Assembly (NCBI RefSeq): GCF_048128805.1 | Contig: NC_135998.1 | Coordinates: forward strand, 15,041,656 to 15,105,655 | Length of the DNA: 64,000 nucleotides | Direction: 5' to 3' | Origin: Centroberyx gerrardi | Taxonomy: Eukaryota > Chordata > Actinopteri > Beryciformes > Berycidae | Part shown: in pieces, positions 1 to 12,500 of the stretch | Position numbering within the stretch: the first letter of the stretch is position 1 | Layout of the letters: each line of letters starts with the position of its first letter | The notes under the pieces: generated by a model | Told to the model about the DNA's origin: nothing | The model's database searches: none | Seen by the model: only the letters and a program-made list of their open reading frames with translations | Position numbers and translations under genes: made by a program

Positions 1-2605
1 TCCAAACTGAACAGAGTTGACTCTTGGTATCTGTCAATTCTGCTTTTTTGACCAATGAGTTTTTGTCTGTGTACATAAAATAGCAAATTGGTCAATAACC
101 ATACCACTTGACCAACCATTCAGCTGCTTTAACATGAAGGATTAGGGTGGGACTTCTCACTTTACTACAAAAGGGAGCAGGCGATGTGCCTAGTCTCAAG
201 CACTCAACAGTTACTGTGCCAGGTGCTGAGATTTCAGAAGTCGCCAGCCTGCACTCGACTGAAGTATCTGTTGTGTGTTAATCATGTTACATGTTACATA
301 TTACATAATAACATTTTATGGTAAGCTTTTTTTCCTACTGCTTCCTGGATGGTAGTTTCCTAATCTAAAAAATCCAGAAAACCAAATCCAGAAAACAGCA
401 TAACATCCTGACATGCTCTCATGTTGGAGAGAAAAACAAATTGCTAGCTTGAGCAACAATCTCAACATGTATCATGTTGCCATAATACCATTGCAAAGGC
501 ATAACAGGTGTTTATATTCAAATTAGGGATGTACTGCAGATACAAATAGAATAAATTTGTGCTCATAACATTTATTCATCTATGGCTTATTGGTTTTAAT
601 GTGCAAATGAAATAGATGAAAAGCCTCCCTCCAATAATGGCTTCTCTCTAAATAAAAGCCAATCATATGACTTATTGTACCAAATAAACCCCTGGGTTAT
701 CATTTGAGGTTTCACAGAATCACCTCCAAATTGATTCTTTTTTTTGTTTGTTTCATTTAAAGACAAGTTAAGACAAGGAAAATGCCTCCTCTGGTGGACA
801 TTTATTTGGGCATGTTGTATCCGACATTGTCACTTTATGCTCAGCCTCTGCTTGATGAGCTAGGTCTGAGAAAGTCTGAGTGACTCAACTGTTGTCAATT
901 TAGGTCAAATTAGGAAGTCTTATCTCACTGGGTAATGTCTATTTGTTTTGTTTTTAGTTTACTTTTTGGCATTTTCGCCTATCAGCTAGATCAAAGTAGA
1001 GATAAGACGGGGATGACATACACTGAGCCACCAGGACGTCCCTGAGAGACCTAGTTATACAGAAGTTGCATGAGTACAATTACATTAACTATGTTCTTCA
1101 TGGAAAGAGATCTGCACACCTTAAACTGCATTTTTTGGTGTTTGTCATAGACAAATGATTTTGAAAACACTGCTGAGAGGCGAAACAATGACAAGCTTTT
1201 CAGATAAGAGCTTCTTTTACTGATTATGTTTGCCTCTTGATATTTCAACACTTAAAACCTCAACGTTAACATCTTTATTGTTTGCTGGTCTCCCTACTTT
1301 ATAGGAGGGTGACTTTAGATATTTCCACAAGCCATTGGTTCATTGGTTTGATGCCACATGCTCTCATCCCACAGGAAAACCTCAGCATTGCATGACCAGG
1401 CTCTAGGTCGATAATGCTTTGCATACTGTAAAATTCGCTTAATCACTTTCAAATTACAGTCCAATCAATGCACACTGTAGCAGACGGGCACCTGTTTCCA
1501 TCTTTGCTTTCACATTTATTTGAAAAGTAAATGAATATGGGTGCAGGAAGCTGCCTCCTGTGCCAAAAATAATCTCTGTCATTGCTCCAGCAACTGTTAA
1601 AGTGACTCTTCTCAAATTCTATGATAACAGTCAGGGGGCTTTTTATTGTCAAGGGAACCTGACAGTATGTGTGTTGGTGTGTGCGTGTGTGTGTGTGTGT
1701 GTGTGTTCGGAAAAACAGTGTTGTTGGTTGATAGTTCTTGAACTGACATGAAGGTATACATGCAAAAGGGGGAAAATGTTCTAAACGTTCGCACTTTAAA
1801 CACTCCAAGATTTGTTACTGTGGGAAATGTCACCAAGCAGTGTTTAGGAAGGATGGATTTGATGGTTGGAAAGTAGATCAATCAACAATGCCTGTTTTAT
1901 TCCTGTTGGTATGATTTCTGTGTTATCATAGCAGTACAAAATGCTCTGCTGACAGGGGAATGCTCTGTGTTCTCCCAAAAAACTTGATAATATGATAATA
2001 ATATAATAAGACAACTGTAAATTGTCACGGAAACATGCATTTCACTGCTATTTTGTTATACCACTGTTATTGCCATCACAACAAAACTAGAGAAATTCAA
2101 TATTTCCGTACTGTCTGTCCTTGTGCCTCTGGGTACTTATCTTCCTACAGGTCTATCTCCCTCCTGCAGACACTGAGGTTATTTTTAGCCAAGCAAGTTC
2201 CAGAGAGCTTCTAGTTGCCCTGGTGCCTTACACATCAGTGCAGGGTTTAATTGAGGATGTGTGTACTGTGTAGATGTGCTTTGTGTATGAGTGTGTGTGT
2301 GTGTGTGAGTGAAAGGGATTTTGTATTTTCTTTCTTTCCGCATAAATTTTGCATTTTCTTTCCGAATTCTCCATAAACACTCACATGCATGGGTGCACAT
2401 GTGTGCTCACAAATATATCTACTGCTATCCATCCATTTTTGTATTAATAAGAATCTTGAAAAACATTCATACCTTGAAACATAACATTAAAACTTGTTTG
2501 TCGCATATAGAAAATAAAGACACATTACTGACTAACATAACAGTTTACATCAATTATTTGTAGAACAGGCTGCACAGCCTTATGCTCTACATCAGGTAGA
2601 CATAT
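1..2605. other. Gene-free AT-rich intergenic sequence
   Basis: No exon-like open frame with splice sites or recognisable protein similarity was seen on either strand. It holds two short GT microsatellites (about 1666-1706 and 2290-2307). The longest open frames here are created by those repeats. Confidence 0.6.
1666..1706. repeat. (GT)n microsatellite
   Basis: Mostly uninterrupted GT dinucleotides with a few substitutions near the left end. It generates spurious Thr-His reading frames on the minus strand. Confidence 0.9.
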
Positions 2606-2607
2606 TA

Positions 2608-3596
2608 CATTTTTTCTCAATTTTTTACTTGCACTTTCTGAAACTATAACTAATTTTCTTAACCCTGAACACAAAACAAAAGCCACAGACACAAAATACA
2701 AAACTCAAGAAATCTCTTGCAGAAGGAAACATTACCTAGAAAAAAGGTTGTTTTCTCAAAATTGAATTTTGTGTCCAAATGATACACACACATGCCATCA
2801 TATGAATAGATCTTACTAAGAACCAATTTCACACTAATGTGCTCACTGAAAAACACTATGAATACCTTTTCGTAGGCTTACACCTTCTTCATTTTCTATG
2901 TAACACTTAGTATTACTTTCGTATGTAAAGTAGCCTATAATAAAAGATTATCATGTAACAGTATTAGCCAACTCAAATATAAAGCAAACGCATAATTACA
3001 ATAAAAACACTGCATACATTTAAGCAAACACAGTTGGATATCTAAAGTATTCTACATACAGAACACAAACTATAGAAAATAGGACTACTGTCTAAAAAAA
3101 AAAGTAGGTTGCATCCTGTTTTTGGTTTCTGTCTGACCCCGGATCTCGTCCACATGGCAGGCGATGTTCTCCCTGGGAAAACAGCGGAGAAAATATTGCC
3201 TGGCATGACAGATGCAGTCCTGCATGGATCCCCGAGTGCTCTTCCCCTTCTTCCTCCTCCTCCTCCTCCTCCTCCTCCTCCTCCTCCTCCTCTTACCCTC
3301 ACCCTTTCGTTCCTGCTACCTCTCTCTGCAATGTTGCCATCAATTCATCTCCAACACAGTAGAGCTCAGCTTTGGCCCCTTTGCTCTGATTTGTAATTGG
3401 ACAATTTAGCAACTAGTGTTTGTACTTGTGATGTGTGGAGTGTTTCTCAAAACATGCGCTTTAAAGTTGCAGTCTGAGTGAAAAGCTGAAAATTCTTCTT
3501 GTATGTTTGCAGAATTGGTTTAAGGGCTTTGTAGGCTACATGAGTGTCGGGTTTTGGTCTCAAGTTCCAGTGTTAGTGTGTAAACAAGAAAAACTA
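2608..3596. mobile_element. TA-flanked inverted-repeat DNA element, about 1 kb
   Basis: The left end (2608 onward: ttttttctcaatttttta) and the reverse complement of the right end (to 3596: tagtttttcttgtttacaca) form imperfect terminal inverted repeats. TA dinucleotides flank both ends (2606-2607 and 3597-3598), as in Tc1/mariner insertions. A shorter relative at about 4602-4772 has the same ends. No transposase was seen, so it is probably non-autonomous. A CCT-type trinucleotide repeat lies inside. Confidence 0.5.
3251..3294. repeat. (TCC)n trinucleotide microsatellite
   Basis: About 44 bp of near-perfect TCC repeats. The poly-Pro, poly-Leu and poly-Gly frames over it are artefacts. Confidence 0.9.
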
Positions 3597-4601
3597 TAAT
3601 TAATGTAGTGTCATGTTGTTGATTTATATCTGCAATAACTGTCCAGGAGGGAATAACAGGTGCATGCGGTGAGCACTGAGAGCATCTAGTCAGCTTCCAA
3701 CTCAGGAATACAGCTAGAATAGTCTTACTTATTGTTCACTTTGGATGTGATGCTGTTGGGGATGTAGCAGACTTCATTTACCCTCTGCCACACCTCACTC
3801 AAAATTTACCTGACCCATAGCATACAGGAATCATACCGCCAAAGCATTTCAACTTTTTAATTAACTCCACAATCCTAATCCGTCCCCGGTGTTAATTATA
3901 TACTGGGAGCCTTCAGCAGCTCAGCAGACGCTGTCATGGTTTTTATTAGGGACTAGCAAAGGTTACAGTTTAATTAGCCTGACTGCCAACTCTGTGTCTG
4001 CACATGGCTTTTACTAATTTTCCTCTAAACTCAGCGAATGTGGAGCACAACAGAGAAAAGTTGGATATCATATTGATTTTCTGCTTGCCCATGTTTGCCA
4101 CTAATTGCCAACCATAACTCATGCAGTTAATGATAGGTAAACATCTAAACAATAATATAAACATCTACACCAGGTATTGGCAAAAAAGGTTAATGTGTAA
4201 CTCTTGATACTCTGTAAATACGTTGTGTATTTATTAGCAACAGAGAGAAATTTAGATCCAACTTTGTTCAGAATTCACAAAGTTGTTGAAATCAAATTCT
4301 GTTACAGTCGACTGAAGACTTTTTCAGTCAACTGTAACACAAAATATAACACCTTTAAAAATGTATTACATCATCAACATAACCATTAGGTCAGAAAATA
4401 CAGCACAAGGAATAGCTTCAACCATGAAAGGGTTTTACTTCATTATTCATAAAGGAATCCCCTGACATTATATAGAGTAAAAAATGTATTAAACCCTTTA
4501 GTATACTAATTTAAGCTAACCTGTATAAAAAAAAATATCCGTTGGGGAAGTAATTCTTAATAAATACTACAAAACCTGATTATTAAGTCTTTCTAAACCT
4601 A

Positions 4602-4772
4602 CTTCAAGTTTTTCCTCAATTGTTTACACATTTTCTGAAACTATACCTCCTTTCCTCAAAACACAATCCAGACTAAACTTACACAAGACTGATGCAAGTT
4701 CACGAACACTGAGTGTTTGGGTCATTGTGTCTCAAGTTCCAGTATTAGTGTGTAAATAATAGAGAAAAACTG
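4602..4772. mobile_element. Short relative (about 170 bp) of the 2608-3596 element
   Basis: The left end (caagtttttcctcaattg) and the reverse complement of the right end (cagtttttctctattatt) form imperfect inverted repeats. Just inside, it shares TTTCTGAAACTATA with the left side of the 1-kb element and TCTCAAGTTCCAGT with its right side. TA is present at both borders (4600-4601, 4773-4774). It looks like an internally deleted, MITE-like copy. Confidence 0.5.
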
Positions 4773-5162
4773 TAAAGTAATCCAAGAAAATCTGCTTACT
4801 ATAAAATGAAAAAGACTTCCCATCCCTATAGGTGGCAGGCAGTATTTGATTTGTTCCATGCTTTAAGTTCTGTACTCTCTGCAAAAAAAAGCATCTTAGC
4901 CTCATATACTCCCTGACAGAAAACATATACATTTACTAAGGAAGCATCTATAGTTAAAATGTGTATAAAAAGAAAAAAAAAAGAAAACAGAAAAAACAGG
5001 AGACATGGCAGAGTACTTGGTCAGCATTCTGTGACAGCTGGAGCCTCTCCAGCTGTGAGCTAAATGCATCTGAAAGGCAGCTGAGGCAGTTGTGAGAGTT
5101 CAGCATCTTTTCTTCAACATGTGCATTTCCAGCCTGAACGTTACCACGCAGTGCTGGGAGAC

Positions 5163-5483
5163 ATGCTGGAAGAGACTCGGTTGGAGAAACAGGGTGGCTC
5201 CGGTGCAACGGCTCAGGTAACCGAGGGCAAAGATAAACTGTATTTTTTCATTTATCTCAACGTGGAAGAAAATGAAACAGACATTAGAATTCAGAGGTTT
5301 ATCAGTGAAATTCAAAATCATCCATCATCTACAGATGTGAAAATTGCTGATCATATCACAGTAAACATGAAGCCAAAGCCTAAATTTGGTTTTGTCAAAG
5401 TTTTATCGTTTTATCGGGCATCTTTGTTAGCTGGGACAGCATCTTTGTTAGCTGGGACAGCAGTTAATTTCAAGCTAGATTAA
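5163..5483 (+). other. Unassigned open reading frame, doubtful gene
   Basis: An open frame of 106 codons from the ATG at 5163 (MLEETRLEKQ) to the stop at 5481-5483. The composition looks protein-like (acidic, then VNMKPKPKFGFVKV), but I recognise no family and see no clear splice sites. The end contains a 21-bp tandem duplication (repeated ASLLAGT) and runs into a TA microsatellite. It could be an old exon or chance. Confidence 0.2.
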
Positions 5484-5525
5484 ATAAATAAATAAATATA
5501 TGTATGTATATATGTGTATATATGT

Positions 5526-5601
<76 letters not shown>

Positions 5602-5698
5602 ATGTATATATATATATATATATATAAATATATACACATATATACATATATATATGTATATACTGTATATATATACATATACATGTATATATATATGT
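5484..5698. repeat. Long (TA)n / TATG-rich microsatellite
   Basis: About 215 bp of TA dinucleotides with scattered TG and CA variants, preceded by AAAT repeats. Largely self-complementary, so it can form cruciforms. All Tyr-Ile frames here are artefacts. Confidence 0.95.
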
Positions 5699-5711
5699 CA
5701 TTCAGTATCAT

Positions 5712-7306
5712 AGTAGCCTGTTAGCCTTCTACCCCTCACTTCTTTGTCTTCTTCTTTTTGATTGGCATTGAAGTTGGACTTTACAGCAACCAATGAAATT
5801 TATGAACATAATGCTCCCAGTGCTTAAGTCCAAAATGGTATGGTCAAGCATTGCAAAGTTGTAAACTAACTGCAAATATTTGTGTATCAAAAAATTCTTT
5901 ACAACTTATCCAAGACTCGCTTTCTACAATGTCAACAGATCCAGAAGAGTCTCCACTGCCACAGTTTGCTATCAAACTGTTGTTATTCAGGCGGCTAATG
6001 AAAGGTAAGCATGAGGCTGATCTCTTGTCGCGGTCGACAAGTTGTTGAGGAGTCCCTCATGTTACACAGAAAATGAAAGATACACAAATAGGTGAAGTGT
6101 CACATTACAGCACACACTGACAACATACCTGCTATGGAACAAAACATTAGAAGCATCCAATCAGTCGCATAATGCCATTGTTTGAAGGTGTATTTTTCAT
6201 ATTTTTCGTATTGTATTTTTGTGTAGGTACTTGATTTAATGGCTATGCTGCTGCTGAGTGTGTAAGTAAAGGTGTCTCGCAAGTTATTGCTCTAAATAGA
6301 CATATGATTATTCCTCAGTTTGTTACAGTTTGTTTCAATTTCCTTTCGGGCACAAGATGTCGCTATTGTCCTTAACCTTCTGTAGAGGCAGGGAACACGC
6401 TCTAAGGTACGGACCATTGAAGGCCTCAGGTAGCAATCGACCCAGGACTAGGAGCACAGAAAGATGAGACTGAGAGCTGGACAACAGGCCAATCATAGGT
6501 TTAATTAACCAGGCAAAAGAGTCATTCTCAAAGGGAAAGACAATTCTGGTTCTGCCTACAATAGAATACAATATGATAATAGAATACAATTTTCTGAGTA
6601 ACTTTCTAAGTTTCTGACTAACTACCTAAGAACCTCATGAAGGGTACACAGTTCTAATTTAGTGTTTTGTCTGTTGTTTGTTAAATCAGGATACATACTG
6701 TATATGGACAGGAACAGTTGATTTACTCATCTGTTGACGTGACAGTAGTAAAATGCTGATGTTCCCTGGAAAAGGTTAGTGTGCACGTACAGTGCTGAGA
6801 ATACCAAAAATAGATGACGATAGCATGTGATCTATTCATGACTAAGGTATTGTGAGAGACATGAATGAATACAAAACATTTAAAATTTAATCGGCATACA
6901 TCTACTCTAGCCTCCTTGACATCTCCACTATGACTGATGAAGCGAAGTCAGTAAGTCTTCAGGTCTGAGCACCAGTTTCCCACAATGCTGTGCCTGTGCG
7001 CTCTGCCGTCTCTCTAGTCCCTGTGCATCAGTGACTGCACCTCCAGTGACCCATTAGCCAAGCTGCTAAAGTTTGTGGATGACACTACCTTAGGCTCAGC
7101 AGTCGTTTCTTAGCTTGCTGCTGTGCATACAATAAACTTTTATAATTCATTTGGTTGTGCGGACATCCCTCCTTTTTTGAATCTTTATGCACAAGAGTCT
7201 GCACCCTGAAGGCAACAAGGAGAGGTTGGAGTTGAGCGAGCTATTTCTTTATTCTATGGCCTTGGGACCATCATTTGAATCCACTTGGACTGAGGATGGA
7301 AAACAT
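5712..7306. other. Intergenic stretch, no supported gene
   Basis: No recognisable coding homology. One short frame starts at ATG 5930 (MSTDPEESPL) and runs to a donor-like ggtaagc near 6005, which could be a first exon, but no partner exon was found. The rest is AT-rich unique-looking sequence. Confidence 0.5.
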
Positions 7307-7966
7307 GGTAACACTTTATTTGGATAGTCCAATGTTGATACTCAACTATCAGGTGACAACAAGTAGATGCTCAACAAAGTGTCTCTTGCCTATAGTTGCA
7401 TCTCCACAAACCTAAACCCAACTGTAACCTGACCCTATTTCTAACCCTAATCCCAACCCTACGATTAAGCCTAGCCCAAACATTTAATATCTTTACACTA
7501 CTCTTCACACAAATGGAGCATTGCGTTAGCTCAGGCAGAACACTGAAGTTGTGCTTGCTATCAGCTGATCGGCTATCAGCTGTCTCATCCAATCAGCTGA
7601 TCAGTGTCACCCCAACCTCCTCCTGCTGTTATCTGTACACGGGATGCTTGGGCAAGCTATCTCTGAATTATGTGTGGTTTTATGTTGGTTTTCACATTAT
7701 TGAATACTGTATATGTATGATGTTTATCTCTCAGAATCTCTCACATGTTGCTTGGATTCACTGGGGAGCATCCTCAACAGCAGAGCCTTTTCTGCTAAAT
7801 ACAACTGTATGTCCATTTGTGCTATAAATGGTCAAAGCTCCTTTGATGCAAGTGTCTTTGACTGAATTATGAGTATCACTTGAAGCTCAGTAGAATTCTG
7901 TGTCACATTATAGTCACTTAATAGGAAGTTGAGTATCAACATTGGACTATCCAGATAAAGTGTGAC
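7307..7966. mobile_element. Non-autonomous inverted-repeat DNA element, about 660 bp
   Basis: About 38-bp terminal inverted repeats with three or so mismatches: the left end begins ggtaacactttatttggata and the right end reads gtcacactttatctggatag on the other strand, both continuing into GTCCAATGTTGATACTCAAC. The left interior has degenerate telomere-like CCTAACCC stretches. No transposase is visible. Family not assigned. Confidence 0.75.
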
Positions 7967-8720
7967 TAAGAACATTTCCAATGAAATCAATCAATTTGTG
8001 GTGCAACAACAACTGTAACAACCAACTGTGGTGCATCTACAGGTCAGACACTGAAAGCATTCTGACTTCATCGATCACCTTCTGGTATTGATCTCCCTCC
8101 TGCTCTAACACATGACTGCAGCATTTCATTCAAATGACTGAATCACACTGTGACTGTACACGATGGACACTGATATATGCTTTTCAGATTATCTGTCAAT
8201 TTAGTAGTATTTTGAACTTATGTTTTTTTATCCATCTTTTACTTTATATCATCCTAGTTTTATTCTCCACACCTGTGGCAATGCTGCTACTCTGGTACAA
8301 TCCATCAGCTTTGAATGTGTACCTGTAGTGTGTCTATGTTTAGTTTACTATGGCTTGTCTGCTATGTATCCTCCACCAATTATCTCAAATTATTTTTATT
8401 TTTATTGATTCTCAGTGCAACAACACAACCAAGTGCCGTCTAAGGTACATAAAATAAAATATAAGCACTTTTACTATCAAGTTAAAGTCACCTGAGTCTA
8501 CAATCAATGTGCATTCTATATGTTTAAGGTTATATTATATTTGAATAAACAGTTAATATTTTACTGGTGATACGTTCCTGTGTTGTTGTTTTTTGTAGTA
8601 TATTATAAAAGTAAAAGTGTACACCTCACACAAAGGTTTTGTAATTTTGGAGGTATGTAGACACAAAGTCATGTAGATAGAATTGGGAAAAAGGTATACA
8701 CACTTAACTTGCAGGTTAAA

Positions 8721-8785
8721 AGAAAGTCTGGTTTATTTGACACGTTTCACCCCTCAGATAAAATGTCAGATAAACCAGACTTTCT
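8721..8785. other. Near-perfect 21-22 bp stem hairpin, miRNA-precursor-like
   Basis: Arms 8722-8742 and 8764-8784 are reverse complements at 20 of 21 positions. The only difference would be a U-G wobble in plus-strand RNA, and an extra A-T pair closes the base. The loop is 21 nt. Size and shape fit a small-RNA precursor, or a solo MITE-like foldback. No conserved miRNA was recognised. Confidence 0.4.
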
Positions 8786-9036
8786 ATAATTATTTACTTA
8801 ATACATACTATGGAAAAAGCTTTTTACATGATACCTTCTATCTTAAAGTTAAGATGTGTGGTATTTGTCCGTGGTACAACCTTATTCTTTTAATGTAAGT
8901 TCCTGCTGGAAGAGCCCTTTCATTGTCTAAATCTCTTAATGATCTTGTTTATTCCTTAACGACAATCATTACTTAGTGGGTAGAGTGTAGCCATAAAAAG
9001 CAACAGGAAATCTGTTATTGCTCAGCTTTCCATAGA

Positions 9037-9076
<40 letters not shown>
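9037..9076. repeat. (TC)n microsatellite
   Basis: About 40 bp of TC dinucleotides with one or two interruptions, some 450 bp upstream of the TRIM coding start. CT-rich tracts of this kind can bind GAGA-type factors, but no function can be claimed. Confidence 0.85.
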
Positions 9077-9302
9077 ACTCAAACGCACACTAATACTTGG
9101 ACACATGGAAATCTGGCACACACACACACGCACACAAAGTCACACAAAATGGATTTACATATTTCTGTAGCTACAGTGGATTAACTGCAAGACGTTTTTT
9201 AACCGAGGAGCAGGAGCTTGTTGCAGTTGAAGCCCTGACTTCACTAAACAAACATTCCAAGGATAGAATATCCGTGGTCCGCCTCGGCTTCCTGACTAGA
9301 TG

Positions 9303-9310
9303 TGACGTCA
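9303..9310. promoter_or_regulatory. Full palindromic CRE site (TGACGTCA) upstream of the TRIM gene
   Basis: A perfect 8-bp CREB/ATF palindrome about 220 bp upstream of the first in-frame ATG of the TRIM gene, in the most GC-rich stretch of this region. No TATA box is evident nearby. Promoter function is inferred from position. Confidence 0.4.
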
Positions 9311-9530
9311 GTCAGGAGGGAAGAGGGGGGCCCGCCGAGAACCCCACACTATCTGGAGGGGTGTGAGAGGCAGAGGCAGAGGCCGCCTCTTCACCACCCC
9401 CTTCCTTTCCCACAGTCAACAGGAAGACTGGAGGCCGAAGAGAGAAGCCACACACACGTACTGTAGGAGAGGAAGGACTAAGAGGTCCAGCTGCACACAC
9501 AGAACAAAAGAAAGGAATCAAGAAAGAGGA

Positions 9531-12500
9531 ATGAACAAGAATCAGAAAGAAGTGAAGAAAATCCAGTCAGTTTATCTGCAGAACTTGGAAAAATTAAATC
9601 AGGGAATAAAACCAGAGAAGAAAAGCTGGAAACCAAAGGAAGGAGACTTTTTGGTGCAAGCAGCTATGGAAAAGCAGCGACAGCCTGCCATGGCTGCACA
9701 AGTATCCAAAAGCTCAGCTCAGAGACTGAGCAGAGACCTGACCTGCTCCATCTGTTTGGATCTTTTCAAACAGCCGGTCTCCTTGCCCTGTGACCACACC
9801 TTTTGCCAGGGGTGCATCGCAGGCTACTGGTCTGGTCCCCGAGGCCTGGGGCAAGGAGGAACCGGCTCCTGCCCTCAGTGCAGGAAGGTTTACCCTGGAC
9901 AAAGCTACAGGCCAAACCGCATCGTTGCCAACATAGTGGAGAGCTACTGCCAGGGGCTGGAGGAGAGCGGGGCCGCGGGCCGGCTGGGAGATGTAGTGGT
10001 GACAGAAAGAGCATCTGCCCCAACCCCACGCTGTAGCCGGCACAGGGAAGAGCTGAAGCTTTACTGTGAGGAGGACCAGGAGCTGGTGTGCCTGGTGTGT
10101 GGGCTCTCCCAAGAGCACAGAAACCATACCATGGTGTGTGTCCAAGAGGCCGAGCAGAGATACAGAGTGAGTTAACCTGGAATTAATTTCAGTCTATTAT
10201 TATTTAAGGTTCAGCAGAATGTTGACAATTCAACATCTTACAGTTCATCTGTTGGATAATTTAAAAGGCACTTACTGTAGCAGTAGGGTCAGAGTACAAC
10301 ATTAATAAGATTGAATGATTTCTGTGTACTTTTGCCTAAATCTGTAGAGTAGAATGCATCTCAGGAAATATGCATATCAAATCTAGTGCACATAGATTTT
10401 AACATATTCCAAATGACCTCTCTCTTTCCATTGGTGGACTTGCCTGCAAACTAGCAAACATTATCTAGATTGTAGATGACATCACTACAGATGATTGTTC
10501 AGAAAAACTCAGCTTCTCTTTCTCAACGTTGGTTTTCATGGTGTTTCAATTACTTTGAGGTTTGTGGCCTCCATATCTATAATACTGGTGCACATTACAC
10601 CACTTCCTTTCTCTAGTATTTTAGTCATCTCTAGTCATAGTTTGTTCCACAATAATCGTCGGTGTGCCGTGTCCGTGTCTACTTTTCATGTCTATGTTTC
10701 ATATTAAGGATTTTTGTCAAACAAATATTCAAATTAGATTATAAAAGCACATCAGCATCCAGTGAAGTTGTCCCTCTGTCTGGCCAGGCGTCTCTGAACA
10801 GCTCCATGGATTCTCTGAAGGCCGAGCTCAACACGGCGCTGCAGTGTGACAGGGAGGCTGAGGAGGAGGTCAAGAAGCTCAAGGTGAGAGGAAATTTGCG
10901 TAGAAGGCAAGATTTCTCTTGATGGTACATGAACAACTTTAAAAATGCATACCTCACTATGAGTTAATGAATAGTAAGCCTCACATTAGCTGCTCCAATA
11001 AACTGTAATAACTATTGGCATTAGGACTTTTTCTGCACTACCATAAATGTCCATTTTGGATCATATAACCTAGTATTGAGTTTTAAAATGTAATTTCTCT
11101 TGAAACAAGTGAAAAGATCTGCCAGTGGAGTGAGATACTTTCTCTTATTTCCAGTGCAAATCAACTTGTTTCAAACATGTTATTAAGCCAAATCTAATTT
11201 TATTGATACCAGTGTTTGTGTCATTCTGCCTTGTTTCAAGATACTACTTATTTCTAGAAAATGTCTGAAACGATGAAACTGGAACTGGAAACTAGTGGGA
11301 TTATCTTTTTTTTTTTTTTTTCACTTAACGAAAAACCTGATTTTAAGATTGAATGTGAGACTAAATGAAAATGATGTGAAAATGTGACATATAAAGCTAC
11401 ATTTTCAAAATAGAAGGGACATTCAAGGTTATAGTGCTAAAAGTAAAAATGTCTTATAAGAATGAAATGTATGACTTTGTGACCTGCATGCACTCTCCGT
11501 TGTCCTTGAGAAACTCAAAGGGAAGTAATTGCTCCTACTGACACTAACCATCGCCTCCCACCCACTTAGGAGCACACCGCTGACCTGAAGCAGCGCATCG
11601 AGGCACAGTTCAGTGATTTGCACCAGTTCCTGTACCAGGAAGAGAAACTGTTGCAAGTGAAGCTGAAGACGGAGGAGCGCAGGGAGCTAATCCGCCTGGA
11701 TGAGCACAAGGCCTTGCTCTGCGTGGAAATCTCCCGTCTCCAGAGAGCTCTCCATGAGATAGAGGACAAGCTGAAGGAGCAGGACGCCTTCACTCTGCTC
11801 CGGGTGAGGCAGCACTGTGGTTCTTCTTATGGGCGACATACACAAGGCAGTTCCCCGAATACATTTCATCTGGAAGCTCTTAACATCATGATGAGTCAGC
11901 GCTGCACATGATTAGAGGAAGTGCTGAGCTCTTGTTTTAAAACTCTTCATATGTTTCTATTATTCCAAACCCAAAACTATTTTTTACCTCACTGCTGCCA
12001 AAAGAGCATGAGTAAAAGCAAAAGTGAACTAGGCAACAAAAAACATTAAAATCAGATTTCAATAAGAAATATTCTGGCTGTCCTGTTCAGATTGGTCAAA
12101 ATGTTTGTACACCATTCTTAAAGGCTGTTATGTCAATGTAAAAACATATTTATCATTTTAGTTCACGTGTATTTCAAAGGTAAAGCTTGAAGTATTGGTA
12201 AAAATGTCGACACTGTAGTCATCTTTTTAATAACAATAGAGTTTGAGTGCAGGGAGCACTCAGAGTGTCGCACAGACAGGATGTGGGCCAATGATCTCAC
12301 TCCTTGATCTGGAGGATAAGGCGCTTAGTGCAGACATAGGCCCATACTCTGGCCAAGGCTGTGGGACTTTCCCCCAGCCATGGGGAGATCCCACAGGGCG
12401 GGATAGCGTGAGCTCAGACATTGATGTAATGTGGAAAAAGCTTTCCCTTCTTTTGGACACAGACAAACTAATCAACAGTCTCTCTTTTTCCCTTTGTTTA

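Noticed and set aside
5475..5724. Overlapping Tyr/Ile-rich open frames on both strands
   Set aside because: They are translations of a TA microsatellite.
7400..7480. Telomere-like CCTAACCC stretch, considered as an internal telomeric site
   Set aside because: Too short and irregular; it lies inside an inverted-repeat element and is best seen as part of it.
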